DNA of 64,000 nt from JAFDVL01 sp964631865. Lineage in GTDB: Bacteria; Acidobacteriota; Blastocatellia; RBC074. The notes under the pieces were generated by a model. It was not told where the DNA came from and did no database searches. It saw nothing but the letters and a program-made list of their open reading frames with translations. Position 1 is the first letter of the stretch. Every line of letters starts with the position of its first letter. The stretch is taken from positions 23,847 through 87,846 of the forward strand of contig CAZWAK010000007.1 of the NCBI GenBank assembly GCA_964631865.1, given 5' to 3'. Shown in pieces: positions 7,577 to 17,227 of this stretch. A program made the translations under genes and the position numbers.

Positions 7577-8794
7577 ATGAACGAACAAACACACAACAAT
7601 CCGCGTCCGCTCGAAGGCGTGCGCATTTTAGAGATGGGACAATTGCTCGCGGGGCCGTTCGCTGCCGTCTTGCTCAGCTGGTTTGGCGCGGAAGTTATCA
7701 AGATCGAACCGCCCGGCATCGGCGATCCGCTGCGCAAATGGCGCAAGCTGCACCAGGGGACGGCGCTCTGGTGGTACATTCTGGGGCGCAACAAAAAATG
7801 CGTGACGCTCAATTTGAAAGACCCGCGCGGGCACGAGATCGTCAAGCAACTCGTCGGCAAAGTGGATGTGCTGATCGAAAACTTCAAACCCGGCACGCTC
7901 GAAAAATGGGGGCTGGGTTATGAAGAACTCAAGCAGATCAACCCGCAATTGATTATGTCGCGCGTCTCCGGCTACGGGCAGACGGGGCCGTATTCATCGC
8001 GTCCTGGTTACGCGAGCGTGGCGGAAGGCTACGGCGGCTTTCGCTACATCAACGGCTTCCCGGATCGTCCGCCCGCACGACCGAATTTGAGTCTCGGCGA
8101 CACGCTTGCCGGTTTGCATTCGGCGCTCGGCATTCTGATGGCGCTGTATCACCGCGATGCGAAGCAGACCGGGCAAGGCCAGATGATTGACGTGGCGATT
8201 TACGAAGCCGTGTTCAATATGATGGAGTCCATGATTCCCGAATACGACAAGCTCGGCGAAATCCGCGAACGACAGGGAGCCAAGCTGTCGGGCATCGTGC
8301 CGACGAACACCTATCCGACCAAAGACGGCAAGTACGTCATCATCGGCGGCAACGGCGATTCGATTTATAAACGCTTGATGACGGCAGCCGGGCGCGAAGA
8401 TTTGGCGAACGATCCGCGCCTCGCGCACAACGACGGGCGCGTCGAGCACGAAGCCGAAATTGACGCCGCGATTGAAGCGTGGACGCGGGCCAATAATTAC
8501 GACGACATTTACAAAATCCTCGACGCAGCGGGCGTGCCCGTCGGCCCGATTTACAACGCGGCGGATATGGTCAACGACCCGCACTTCATCGCGCGCGGTT
8601 TGTTTGAAGACGCGGACATCGGCAACGGCGAAACGGTCAAGCTGCCGACGTTTGTGCCCAAGTTGAGCGCGACGCCCGGCGGGACGCAGTGGATCGGGCC
8701 GCCGCTCGGCGCGCATAACCGAGAAGTGTATTGCGAGATGTTAGGAATGAGTGAACCGGAATTTCAGAGCTTGCAACACGATGGCGTGATTTAG
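7577..8794 (+). CDS. CaiB/BaiF-family (class III) CoA transferase
   Basis: This protein transfers CoA between acids in the cytoplasm; the family acts on carnitine, formyl/oxalyl, succinyl and aromatic acyl-CoAs. The 405 residues match the family length. Seen in order: GVRILEMGQLLAGPFAA near the N-terminus, GAEVIKIEPPGIGDPLRKW, the FxNRxK-like GRNKKCVTLNLKDP, LIENFKPGTLEKWG, SGYGQTGPYSSRPGYAS, and the catalytic-Asp region GQGQMIDVAIYEAVF. The ATG has AAGGAAC before it. Upstream ALDH, MetE-like and hydrolase remnants suggest it is the surviving member of a degraded catabolic cluster. Its substrate cannot be read from the sequence. Confidence 0.9.
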   Translation: MNEQTHNNPRPLEGVRILEMGQLLAGPFAAVLLSWFGAEVIKIEPPGIGDPLRKWRKLHQGTALWWYILGRNKKCVTLNLKDPRGHEIVKQLVGKVDVLIENFKPGTLEKWGLGYEELKQINPQLIMSRVSGYGQTGPYSSRPGYASVAEGYGGFRYINGFPDRPPARPNLSLGDTLAGLHSALGILMALYHRDAKQTGQGQMIDVAIYEAVFNMMESMIPEYDKLGEIRERQGAKLSGIVPTNTYPTKDGKYVIIGGNGDSIYKRLMTAAGREDLANDPRLAHNDGRVEHEAEIDAAIEAWTRANNYDDIYKILDAAGVPVGPIYNAADMVNDPHFIARGLFEDADIGNGETVKLPTFVPKLSATPGGTQWIGPPLGAHNREVYCEMLGMSEPEFQSLQHDGVI

Positions 8795-8826
8795 GCTGCG
8801 CACAGAGGAGTTCGGAATTCAGGTGT

Positions 8827-10641
8827 TTACTTTGCTTTGATGCGAAGCGCGATGTCGTCCTTGTAATTTGGCGCGTTGAATTGTCGTGTGCCGCCGTTAT
8901 GCTGAAAGCTTTCGTTGCGCATCCCTGCGCCTGTCACCGGGTCAATCCATTCCGCCGTGAAAGTTCCGGCGGGCAATTCAATCTGCAAATTCGTCGGCGC
9001 ATTCGGATCGCGCGGCACATTCAACGGGCCTATCGTGCCCCAACTGAAATTCACTTCGGCATCATTGCGCGCCAGTTGCAAATCCGAGAGCCACGCATCC
9101 TTGAAATACTCGGCCTTCAATCCCGCTGTGCCAAACGCGCGGCTCGGAATCACTTCTTTCGGCTGGCTCGCGCTTGACCACAGCAGCTTCGTCACGCCTT
9201 GCCCGCCGTTGTAAAAATATTCGAGCTTGATGTCGTAGCGTTTGCCTGCTTCGAGTTTGATTTTGTCGGTGTCTTCCGTCTCGCCGTGATCTGTCCAGTT
9301 GTTGATGATGCGCTCGCCGTTGATCCACAAACGCACACCGTCATTCGACAAAGTATGAAATGAATATTCTTCTGAAAACTTCGGTTCGATTTGTCCCGTC
9401 CAACGCGCCGAGAATGCGCCGAATACCATCGTGCGCAAATAGATTGCATAAGCTTTCTTCGGCTCGACCAACGCGCGCGCGGTCACGCCCGCAGGCACGC
9501 CGCCTTTGAGGATCGCGTTGTCGGGCTTCATCTTGATGAAGTTGAAGCCGTTGATGAAATCGCGCAGGTAGCGCAGTTGCTGGCGAAACGTCGGATTCCC
9601 GCTGCCCGGTTGTGTGTCGGGATATTGATATGTGCCGTCTTCGTAGCCGTGTGTAAACGAGTAATCGAGGTTGTTGTACAGCCCGCCGCCCGCGATGATG
9701 AAGTCCCAGCCTTCCATGCGATAGGGCGTTTCTTTCGACCCGGCAAAGCCGGTTTCGTTGTCGCCGATCACTTTGTTCAGCGCGTAATTCATCGCAACGG
9801 TGTCGGGCGGATAGGCATAGTGAAAGTTGAAGATCGAAACCGCCGGGTGCGGATTCACGACCTTTTGCTTGCCGTTGTTGATGTTTTGCGAGATCAGATG
9901 TTTATGCTTGAAGTTCTTTTCGGTCTCGACAATCACGTCCGCAATGTGGCGTTGCCATTCGTCCGTCACGCCGCCTGCGTACGGCTCGTTGCAGATTTCG
10001 TAGTAGACGTTATCGAAGTCTTTCAGCTCCGCGACGATCTTGCGCACGTACGCATCCTGCGCGGCGGTGACGTCGGCGTGCTTGAGCGTTTCGGCTTCGT
10101 CCCATTGGCAATTGCCGACGTTGTTGATGTTGTTTTTGAAATAGAACGGATGCGTGAACCAAGACCTATCGCTGTAATAACTGCTGAAGAGATTCGCTTC
10201 GATGATGATGCCGCGTTTGGCGGCTTGCGCGACGAAATCTTTCAGGCGCGCGAAATATTTTTCATCCCACTTCGTCAAATCGAATTTGTTGCCGCCATCG
10301 AAATAGCCCGGCACGTTGCTGCGCGCCCAGGGCGTGATGAACTTCTCCTGCTTTGGCGCAAGCACGTTGTTGGCGATGCCGAACGCGCCGGGTTGTTCTC
10401 GATAGGCAAGGAACGTGCGCGTCAGATTGAGCTTATCTTTGGCGAGCGTGTCGAGATATTTGACGTAATCAAAGTCCAGATTCACGACCGCGCCGTAATG
10501 TTCGCCTGACGTAATCAACACGGTCGGTTGGCCGCGAAATAAAAAGTAGTGCGGATTGTCAGGATGCAGCGCAAGCGGTTTGGATTGGGCAAACGACGCG
10601 ACATAAACGAAGAGCAACGCAAACACAGGGCTTCTTTTCAT
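8827..10641 (-). CDS. Secreted clan-A-type glycoside hydrolase with PA14 domain
   Basis: The start at 10641 is supported by GAGGATT directly before the ATG and by the signal peptide MKRSPVFALLFVYVASFAQ. Residues about 20-400 look like a TIM-barrel cellulase-like domain: YYEICNEPYAGG has the Asn-Glu acid/base pair typical of clan A, and GDNETGFAG is a candidate for the nucleophile Glu. A PA14-like carbohydrate-binding sandwich follows (FSEEYSFHTLSNDGVRLWI, KYDIKLEYFY-like and TKLLWSS), with a short C-terminal beta domain. It is likely exported to the periplasm or surface to cut a polysaccharide. The longer open frame up to 10893 is an artefact because it crosses a terminator and a dispersed repeat. 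The exact GH family is uncertain. Confidence 0.7.
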   Translation of the reverse strand: MKRSPVFALLFVYVASFAQSKPLALHPDNPHYFLFRGQPTVLITSGEHYGAVVNLDFDYVKYLDTLAKDKLNLTRTFLAYREQPGAFGIANNVLAPKQEKFITPWARSNVPGYFDGGNKFDLTKWDEKYFARLKDFVAQAAKRGIIIEANLFSSYYSDRSWFTHPFYFKNNINNVGNCQWDEAETLKHADVTAAQDAYVRKIVAELKDFDNVYYEICNEPYAGGVTDEWQRHIADVIVETEKNFKHKHLISQNINNGKQKVVNPHPAVSIFNFHYAYPPDTVAMNYALNKVIGDNETGFAGSKETPYRMEGWDFIIAGGGLYNNLDYSFTHGYEDGTYQYPDTQPGSGNPTFRQQLRYLRDFINGFNFIKMKPDNAILKGGVPAGVTARALVEPKKAYAIYLRTMVFGAFSARWTGQIEPKFSEEYSFHTLSNDGVRLWINGERIINNWTDHGETEDTDKIKLEAGKRYDIKLEYFYNGGQGVTKLLWSSASQPKEVIPSRAFGTAGLKAEYFKDAWLSDLQLARNDAEVNFSWGTIGPLNVPRDPNAPTNLQIELPAGTFTAEWIDPVTGAGMRNESFQHNGGTRQFNAPNYKDDIALRIKAK

Positions 10642-10743
10642 AATCCTCGTAGTGGTGATTGATTTTTTCTGTCCGTGATTATGCCAGCAGTTGGCCAGGT
10701 CGAAAAGGGGAACGATTCTCCTTCTGTTGATATCCCTGAGTGC

Positions 10744-10835
10744 GCGCAGCGTTTGGAGTGCTGCGGCTTGACGTAGCTTTTTATCACTCGAATTACCAAA
10801 GCGACGTCGAGACCGTCGCACTCCAAACGCTTCGC
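10744..10835. repeat. Dispersed hairpin repeat, family 1, copy A
   Basis: Two arms of about 37 bp, 10744-10780 and 10798-10835, are near reverse complements and enclose a loop of about 17 bases. A second copy at 21219-21316 has the same arms in the same orientation but an unrelated loop of similar length. No open frame is present. It has the shape of a small MITE or REP-like element. It lies between the terminator of the TonB receptor gene and the start of the glycosidase gene. Confidence 0.85.
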
Positions 10836-10844
10836 GCCACCCCC

Positions 10845-10891
10845 AATAAAAATGAGCCAGTGTATTGCCGCGAACGACAATGCACTGGCTC
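10845..10891 (-). terminator. Rho-independent terminator of TonB-dependent receptor 1
   Basis: Read on the minus strand, a 14-bp stem (13 pairs plus one G/T-type mismatch; arms 10878-10891 and 10854-10867) is followed by ATTTTTATT. It begins 22 bp after the receptor stop codon. This is a standard intrinsic terminator. Confidence 0.8.
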
Positions 10892-10913
10892 AAATAACAA
10901 AGGAGGATTTTCT

Positions 10914-13900
10914 TTAGAACACAACCTTCGCCCGCAACTGAATCATGCGCCCGCTGTAGTTCCCAATGTTGTAATTATTGAAGAACGTGTTGCCCGCCGT
11001 TGCGAACGCTGCCGTCAATGCGCCAACGCCTGCGACGGTGCGCGGTTGTTGATTGAAGATGTCAAAGAATTCCGCGCCGATGCGGAAGTTTTGCCCTTTC
11101 TCGCCGAACACGAACGCTTTCGTCAAATTCAAATCCGTGCGATTGAAGCCGAACGTGCGGAAGGTGTTGCGACCCGCTGTCGAACGCGCGCCAATGCCTG
11201 CCACGACGTATTGCGCGTTCGGATTGTTGACGACATAACCAACCGTCGCGTTGTTGCCCATCGCTACGGTTTGCCCGGCGGCATTGATCGCCGTGACGCC
11301 GCTCGAAATGCCTGCGATGCCGTTCGGATTGAAGATCGTGCGGTCGCCTGCATTGTCGCGGTTGATGTTGCTGTCTACGCCGGACAGTGGCGTGATCGGT
11401 TGTCCCGATTGCGCCTGGAAGATGCCGTGAACTTGCCAGCCCGCAAACGTCATCCGCAGCCATTTGTTATCGAGGTTTTGGAAGAACGGCATGTCGTACG
11501 TGAACGACGAAGCCACGCGATGCGGAATGTCCATCGCCGAACGCGCCCGATCTGCGCGCAGGTTGAAGAAATCCTGTGGGCGACGCGGATTGATCGCGCT
11601 GCTGTTCAATTCAACGGTCGAATTGTCAATCGTTGTGCTCCACGTGTAGGCCAGATTGAAGGCCAGTCCGCGATGGAATTGGCGTGTCAAACTCACCGAA
11701 CCCGCGTTGTACTGCGACGAGCCAACGAATTGATACGACGTGAGATTTGTCGAGAAGCCGTTCGCTGCGAGCGGTCGCGCATTGACGCCCGGCACAGCAC
11801 GCACATCGCCCAATGTTTGCAAGCCCGCAAGTTGCGTCACATCCGGCGTGCTGAAGAACGTCGGCAACACGAGCGCGTTGTCGAAGACGGCAGGCGCATT
11901 CAAGCGCAATTGCACGGGCAAGTGGCTGCCGCGCGTGCCGAGGTAGCGAACTTCCAAGACCGTGTTCGGCATGATCTCGCGTTGATACGCAACCGACCAC
12001 GACATCGAACGCGGCGAGACTTGATCGGGAATGAACGCATTCGTCGCCGCGCGCGCTGCGTTCGCGTCGGTCAACGGAATCAGTTGATTCGGGATGCCGC
12101 CGCTTTGCAAAAATGCACGCGCCGGATCGAGTCCGAACGCTGCGTTCGCGGAAGCTGCCGTCAACGTTTGCTGAAACTGCGGCGGCAACGAAGTCAGCAC
12201 GAGATTGTAGAAATTCTCGTAATAACTCACGCCAAAATTCGCGCGAATTGCGCTCTTGCCTTGTTCGCCGAACAACCAATTGCCGACGCGATTTTTCATC
12301 GTCGGCGACCACGCAAAACCAACGCGCGGCGCAAAGTTGTTTTTGTCCGTGCGCGGTTTGTTGAATTCGAGCACGCCCGGCGCGCTCGCAATGGAATTCA
12401 ACGCCTGCATCGCCAAATCGCGCGGCAACGTTGAGTATTCGTAACGCACGCCGAGGTTCAGCGTGAAGTTTGGCTTCAGCTTCCAGTCGTCCTGCGCGAA
12501 CGCGGCGGTGCGATATTGATTGCCCGTGAAGCCGTCGCTGCCTGTGCTGCGGAACGAACCGTTGACGAGCGGCGATTGATCGCGCAGCAAGTTGTCAAAG
12601 CTCGCGTAATCGTAATAACCGCGCGCGAATTGCAGGAAGCGTTGCGTGAAAATTTGCCGCCGCATTTCGCCGCCGAATTTGAACGTGTGCGCGCCGCGCA
12701 TCCAGCTCAGCGCGTCGGCAATTTGATAGCTGCTGTTCACGGGAGCGCCTTGCGGCAAGACCTGATTCGGGCCGAGATTCAAATTCAATTCGGTCACAAC
12801 CAGATTCGGAAAGTTGCTGACGTTCGCGTCTTTGATCGGATAGTTTTCCGTGATGCCGCGATACGCAATGCGCGCGTCGTTGACAATCGTCGGGCTGAAC
12901 ACGCGCACCCACGTCGCCGAAAACAAACGGCTGTCGTAGGCTTGCAAATTATTGAACTTCGCATTGCCGCCGCCCGGTTGTTCCGCGCGCCGCCGCTCGA
13001 AACTGAAGCGATAGCGAAATTGATTTTTGTCGTTCGGCAAATGGTCAATGTTGGTTTGGAACAGATGCTCGCGCGCGCCTGCCGGAACCGTCAACGCAAC
13101 CGTGCCGAAGGGAACGCCCGCGTTGCCAAGCACTGTGCGTTGCGCGGTTTCGGTCGGCGCGAGCGCGAGGTTGTTGCGCAACGTCTCCACGACAAACGGG
13201 CTGACGCCAGCAAAGCCTGCGATTTGTTGCAAGCCCGCTTCCGTCGGCGCGAGGTACGTCGAAGTCACGGCGTTTTGTTGCGTGCGTTCGTATTGATACG
13301 CGCCGAAGTAAAACAATTTGTTGGCGACAATCGGCCCGCCAATCGTGCCGCCGAAGCGGCGATTGCGAAAGTACGGGCGTGTGCCGTTGCTCCAACGCGC
13401 GTTCAGGCTTTCGGTTTGCGCATAGCCGAACAGCGAGCCGTGCAGCGCATTCGTGCCGGACATCGTGACGGTGTTGAATTGACCGCCCGCTGCGGAACCG
13501 AATTCCGCATTGAAGTTGTTCGTCAAAACCGTGAATTCCTGAATCGCATCGAGGATCAATTTGGTCGAAGGCCCGGTCACGCTCGGATCGTCGTTGTTGA
13601 CGCCGTCAATGTTGAAGCTGTTGCCGCGCGGGCGCACGCCGCCGATGGTTCCGCCCGTGCCAACGACGCCCGTCGAAGTCGCTACGACATTCGGCGCGAG
13701 CAACGCCAGCGAGTAATAGTTGCCGATGATTGGCAGCTCCAGCGATTGCCGCGAATTCCAACTGCCGCTCAGTTGTGACGTGTCGGTTTGGAGCGTTCCG
13801 CCTGCGGTGGCGGTGACGTTGACCTGATCGGAAACCTCGCCCGTTTGCATGGCAACATCCACGACGGATTCCTGATTGAGCGCAATGACGATTTCGCTCG

Positions 13901-14168
13901 CCGCAGCTTTGAAGCCGTCCGCCGCAATCTTCACGTTATATGTGCCAACGGGAACGTTGGGAAAGTTATAAGCACCTGCCGCCGTCGTCTGCATCGTCAC
14001 GGTTTGCCCGGTCGCCTCGTTTTTCAACGTGACCGTAGCGTTGGGAATCACCGCGCCGGAAGCGTCGGTGACGGTTCCGCTGGCGCGTCCGCCCGTCGCC
14101 TGCGCAAACGCACAGACGGCTGTCAGCAAGAGGATCAAAAGGCTGTGAAAGACAAATTTAGGATTCAT
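10914..14168 (-). CDS. Oar-like TonB-dependent outer-membrane receptor 1
   Basis: The protein is about 1084 residues long. The ATG at 14168 gives MNPKFVFHSLLILLLTAVCAFAQ, a signal peptide; a GTG nine bases earlier is possible but has no better ribosome site. Residues about 25-110 are a carboxypeptidase-regulatory-like beta domain (GTVTDASGAVIPNATVTLKN). A plug follows (GVRPRGNSFNIDGVNNDDPS, then NNFNAEFGSAAGG), and from about residue 230 a large beta-barrel ending in the aromatic LRAKVVF typical of outer-membrane barrels. The type is abundant in Acidobacteria and thought to take up oligosaccharides or other large substrates with TonB-ExbBD energy. It is a single-gene unit with its own terminator. 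The neighbouring secreted glycosidase is a possible functional partner. Confidence 0.9.
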   Translation of the reverse strand: MNPKFVFHSLLILLLTAVCAFAQATGGRASGTVTDASGAVIPNATVTLKNEATGQTVTMQTTAAGAYNFPNVPVGTYNVKIAADGFKAAASEIVIALNQESVVDVAMQTGEVSDQVNVTATAGGTLQTDTSQLSGSWNSRQSLELPIIGNYYSLALLAPNVVATSTGVVGTGGTIGGVRPRGNSFNIDGVNNDDPSVTGPSTKLILDAIQEFTVLTNNFNAEFGSAAGGQFNTVTMSGTNALHGSLFGYAQTESLNARWSNGTRPYFRNRRFGGTIGGPIVANKLFYFGAYQYERTQQNAVTSTYLAPTEAGLQQIAGFAGVSPFVVETLRNNLALAPTETAQRTVLGNAGVPFGTVALTVPAGAREHLFQTNIDHLPNDKNQFRYRFSFERRRAEQPGGGNAKFNNLQAYDSRLFSATWVRVFSPTIVNDARIAYRGITENYPIKDANVSNFPNLVVTELNLNLGPNQVLPQGAPVNSSYQIADALSWMRGAHTFKFGGEMRRQIFTQRFLQFARGYYDYASFDNLLRDQSPLVNGSFRSTGSDGFTGNQYRTAAFAQDDWKLKPNFTLNLGVRYEYSTLPRDLAMQALNSIASAPGVLEFNKPRTDKNNFAPRVGFAWSPTMKNRVGNWLFGEQGKSAIRANFGVSYYENFYNLVLTSLPPQFQQTLTAASANAAFGLDPARAFLQSGGIPNQLIPLTDANAARAATNAFIPDQVSPRSMSWSVAYQREIMPNTVLEVRYLGTRGSHLPVQLRLNAPAVFDNALVLPTFFSTPDVTQLAGLQTLGDVRAVPGVNARPLAANGFSTNLTSYQFVGSSQYNAGSVSLTRQFHRGLAFNLAYTWSTTIDNSTVELNSSAINPRRPQDFFNLRADRARSAMDIPHRVASSFTYDMPFFQNLDNKWLRMTFAGWQVHGIFQAQSGQPITPLSGVDSNINRDNAGDRTIFNPNGIAGISSGVTAINAAGQTVAMGNNATVGYVVNNPNAQYVVAGIGARSTAGRNTFRTFGFNRTDLNLTKAFVFGEKGQNFRIGAEFFDIFNQQPRTVAGVGALTAAFATAGNTFFNNYNIGNYSGRMIQLRAKVVF

Positions 14169-14377
14169 AAAACTCACTGGTTATGAAGCGCAAGTGCCGC
14201 TAAAACCTGGCTTCGTAGTTGTGATGGGTGTTCGATGATTGAGGATTGGCGATAAACTCTTGTGGGCTGTCGGAAACGTTATGAGGCCAACGCGCGAGGG
14301 GCTTGCTGCGAGGAAGGTATTAGACCAGCCGGGTTCGCTGGATACAAGTTACAAAGTAATGACAATTTAATGACAGC

Positions 14378-14489
14378 GTTGGGTGCGGGGCGCATCCTGC
14401 GGGCTGAGGCTCACGGGGTGAATCCCTTATTACGATGAAAGCCTCAGCCTTCGCAAGCCTCAGCCCGCAGGATGCGCCCCGCACCCAAC
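14378..14489. repeat. Perfect 34-bp inverted repeat beside the GMC oxidoreductase stop
   Basis: The arms 14378-14411 and 14456-14489 are exact reverse complements over 34 bp and very GC-rich, separated by 44 bases. The outer edge lies one base from the stop codon of the oxidoreductase (14491-14493). The loop itself repeats part of the arm motif GCCTCAGCC. Transcribed from the oxidoreductase it would form a very stable 3' hairpin, but no U-run follows. The rest of the gap up to 14169 shows only the presumed upstream region of the receptor gene. Confidence 0.95.
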
Positions 14490-14490
14490 A

Positions 14491-16179
14491 TTACACCTCG
14501 CCGCGTTTGGCTTGCTCAATCAAGTATTCACTCGCGCGCATTGCCAGTGCCAGAATCGTCAGCGTCGGATTCACGCAGCCGCTCGACACAAAGCAACTGC
14601 CATCCACGACGAACAAATTTTTCACATCGTGCGCTTGATTGAATTGATTGAGCACCGAAGTCTTTTTGTCATTGCCCATGCGCGCGGTTCCGACTTCGTG
14701 AATGCTGTGACCGGGCGGGAACATGGCGAGGTTTTCGCTGACCAATTCGACGCCCGCCGCCTCAAACATTTCGTGCGCGCATTCAATCGCATCGTTCGTC
14801 AGGTTTTGTTCGTTGTCGCCGTAAGCAATGTCAATCTTGAGCGACGGAATGCCCCACGCATCTTTCAGGTTCGGATCAATCGCAACGTGATTTTCCTTGC
14901 GCGCGAGGACTTCGCCAAACGCACTCATCCGCACAAACGCGGGATGCAACGCGCGGACTTCGGTTTTGAAATCTTTGCCAAAACCCGCCGTCGTTTTTGC
15001 GTGGCTGGGGAAAATCCCAGCGCCGCTCCCCGCTTGATAGCCAAAGCGGCGAATGTATTTTTGCTGCTTCGACGCTTTGTCCAAATTGCGAAACGGCGGG
15101 ATGTATGTGCCTTGCGGACGCCCGTCTTCATTGACGATTTCGCGTCCTTTGAAATCTTTGATTAGCCCCGTGAAGCTCACGCCCCACGTGTGATCGTGCA
15201 AATATTTGCCGAGCACGCCGCTCGAATTCGCCAGGCCGTTTGGATACTCGCGCGAAGTCGAATTGAGCAAAATGCGCGTGGATTCGAGCGTGGACGCGCC
15301 GAGAATCACGACTTTGCCGAGCGCTTCGTAATCGCGCTTCGAGGTGCGATCAATGAAGCGCACGCCTTTTGCTTTGCCGGTTTTGGAATCCAACAAAACT
15401 TCGCGCACCACCGCATCCGAACGCAGCGTCAGCTTGCCCGTGTCGTTCGCCGGAGCAAGCAAGCCCGTCGGCGAATTGAACATTGCGCCGACATCGCAGC
15501 CGCGCCCGCACGTGCCGCAGTAATGACAGGCCGCGCGATATTTGTTGTGCGCGAGTTTTTCGCTGATGACGCCTGCGCGCGTCGGAATCAAATGACGTCC
15601 GGTTTTCTCCACGCCACGCTGCAAAATCTTTTCGCCACACAGCATCGGCTGTGGCTTTTGAAAGATGCCGTCAGGCAATTGCGGCAAGCCTTCGCGTGTG
15701 CCCATAATCCCGATCAAACGATCTACGTGGTCGTAGTACGGCTGCAAATCATCGTATGAAATCGGCCAGTCATCGCCGTAACCATCGTGCGAAGCGGCTT
15801 TGAAATCGAACTCGCTCAAACGCAACGCCACGCGCCCCCACACGAGCGTGCGACCGCCGACAGCCCGCGCGCGTACCCAATCGAACGGCTTATCTTTCGG
15901 CGTCGAATACGGGTTTTCATCGAGCCGTGCGTAGATGTGTGTCGTGTAGCCGTCGGCGAACCCGTATTTGTAATTGTGCGCATCGCGCGGCGAGATGCGA
16001 CCGCGATATTTTTCTTCGTACGGCCAAGTGTGCGTTTTGAAGTCGTTGTATAAATCCAGCTTCGGCCCGGCTTCGAGAACTAACACATCCATTCCCGCTT
16101 TGGTGAGCATGTACGCCGCCATCCCGCCTGCCGCGCCCGAACCAACAATGACGGCATCATAAATTTTTTGGGTGGTCAT
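14491..16179 (-). CDS. GMC-family FAD oxidoreductase (gluconate/sorbosone dehydrogenase type)
   Basis: These FAD enzymes oxidise alcohol groups of sugars or sterols. The N-terminus has the Rossmann motif VIVGSGAAGGMAAYMLTKAG and the ribose-binding LVLEAGPK. A Cys-rich stretch CHYCGTCGRGCDVGAMFNSP (near residue 220) is typical of the membrane-associated gluconate 2-dehydrogenase large-subunit branch. The C-terminus carries HEVGTARMG, then VVDGSCFVSSGCVNPTLT with the catalytic His/Asn region. The length of 562 is normal. No signal peptide is visible, and no small subunit or cytochrome partner lies next to it, which is unusual for the branch. It may pair with the oxygenase upstream (same strand) only by proximity. 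Confidence 0.88.
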   Translation of the reverse strand: MTTQKIYDAVIVGSGAAGGMAAYMLTKAGMDVLVLEAGPKLDLYNDFKTHTWPYEEKYRGRISPRDAHNYKYGFADGYTTHIYARLDENPYSTPKDKPFDWVRARAVGGRTLVWGRVALRLSEFDFKAASHDGYGDDWPISYDDLQPYYDHVDRLIGIMGTREGLPQLPDGIFQKPQPMLCGEKILQRGVEKTGRHLIPTRAGVISEKLAHNKYRAACHYCGTCGRGCDVGAMFNSPTGLLAPANDTGKLTLRSDAVVREVLLDSKTGKAKGVRFIDRTSKRDYEALGKVVILGASTLESTRILLNSTSREYPNGLANSSGVLGKYLHDHTWGVSFTGLIKDFKGREIVNEDGRPQGTYIPPFRNLDKASKQQKYIRRFGYQAGSGAGIFPSHAKTTAGFGKDFKTEVRALHPAFVRMSAFGEVLARKENHVAIDPNLKDAWGIPSLKIDIAYGDNEQNLTNDAIECAHEMFEAAGVELVSENLAMFPPGHSIHEVGTARMGNDKKTSVLNQFNQAHDVKNLFVVDGSCFVSSGCVNPTLTILALAMRASEYLIEQAKRGEV

Positions 16180-16190
16180 GAGTTTCTCCT

Positions 16191-16280
16191 AAAGAGGCGT
16201 CAAGAGTTCAAGCTTCAGCTTGGTTTTTCAGTCACACAAGCGCAAACCCAAGCTAAAGCTTGAACTCTTGACGCCTCTTT
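16191..16280. repeat. Dispersed hairpin repeat, family 2, copy A
   Basis: The arms 16191-16223 and 16248-16280 are reverse complements over 33 bp with one mismatch, around a 24-base loop. The element starts on the base immediately after the oxygenase stop codon and ends 11 bp before the GMC start codon. Its outer AAAGAGGCGTCA end and the inner GCTTYAGCKTG core recur at 26634-26717, again touching a stop codon. Confidence 0.9.
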
Positions 16281-16895
16281 TTAGCGTAGCAAATTGCTTT
16301 CGAGCGAACGTCGCTTGAACCAGCCTGTGAGACTAAAACGTTCGCGCGTCGCAGGCAAGACTTCGTGCGCAATCGCGTCGCTGCGAAAGAGTGCAAACGT
16401 TCCGGCGTGCGGGTAAACGTCAATGTGCTGCGCGCCTTCGTACAACCGCAATGCGCCGCCATCGGCTTCGTTCCAGTTGGCATTCAGATACAACGAACAT
16501 GAAAGAATGCGTTCATCCGCTGTGTTGAAGCGGTCGAAATGCTTTTGATAAAACGCGCCGGGCGGATAGACGGCATAATGCGCTTCCAAATCCTGCACGC
16601 CGACAAACAATTGCGCGTTGAGTTCCTGCCGCAGCGTTTCCATCGCGGTGAAATATTCAGCTTGCGGCGTAGTCAAATTCGCTTCGTCGAGCCACAAAAT
16701 ATGATCGCGGCGGATGTCGGCGCGAATACTGAAGTCTGCGCCGCGCCCGACGCCAGCGGATTTGAATGCGGCAGTTATCCACAACGTTTGCGCTTCGTCG
16801 GCCAAAGCAGCAATCGTGTGTGGCGCGAGCAAGTCGGTTGTAACCGCCCAGCCGTGCTCGGCGAGATGGTTAATGAGGAACGAGGTATTTTCCAT
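16281..16895 (-). CDS. 2-oxoglutarate/Fe(II)-dependent prolyl-4-hydroxylase-like oxygenase
   Basis: This 204-residue protein has the double-stranded beta-helix pattern of the P4H/PKHD oxygenases. YQKHFDRF supplies the iron His and Asp, and about 60 residues later HEVLPATRERFSLTGWF supplies the second His and the Arg that binds 2-oxoglutarate. DGGALRLYEG is the strand between them. Members hydroxylate protein side chains or small molecules. No signal peptide is present, so it acts in the cytoplasm. It is transcribed toward the GMC gene but separated from it by the family 2 hairpin, which may limit read-through. The target is unknown. Confidence 0.8.
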   Translation of the reverse strand: MENTSFLINHLAEHGWAVTTDLLAPHTIAALADEAQTLWITAAFKSAGVGRGADFSIRADIRRDHILWLDEANLTTPQAEYFTAMETLRQELNAQLFVGVQDLEAHYAVYPPGAFYQKHFDRFNTADERILSCSLYLNANWNEADGGALRLYEGAQHIDVYPHAGTFALFRSDAIAHEVLPATRERFSLTGWFKRRSLESNLLR

Positions 16896-17227
16896 GATGA
16901 TTTGAAGATCAACTATACCTTATTCAATTTCGCCTGTCCGCCCGTTCCCAGCGTTTTGCAACGCACGAGGCTACAGCGGAAAGTTTCGCACGGTGTGCGA
17001 CCGTTGTGCGCGAAAATCCGCGAATTTGTGGGGCAAGGCTCGGTTTTTCGCGCGGCATACGTTTTGCTCTCTTTGCCAAGGGGGGAACCTGAAAAGAGCC
17101 AGTAGGGCTAGAAATCGGGGAGTTAGTGCGGTGGGTGCAGCCGCTGCACTAGAGGTTCCCCCCGTTCGATCAAGAAAACTTGGCTATCTTGGGGCTGGAT
17201 TTTTCCTTTTTCAATGCGAGGGATGAA
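16896..17227. other. Intergenic region, nothing recognised
   Basis: This 332-bp gap separates the divergent oxygenase and universal stress genes. It holds no frame with a ribosome site, no strong hairpin and no convincing paired -35/-10 boxes. GAGGGA at 17218-17223 is the ribosome site of the stress protein. Confidence 0.5.

Noticed and set aside
10642..10893. N-terminal extension of the glycosidase frame
   Set aside because: It crosses an intrinsic terminator and a dispersed repeat; the signal peptide and ribosome site mark 10641 as the start.
12516..13778. 420-codon plus-strand frame
   Set aside because: It is antisense to TonB receptor 1, with no ribosome site or domain; a codon-bias shadow.
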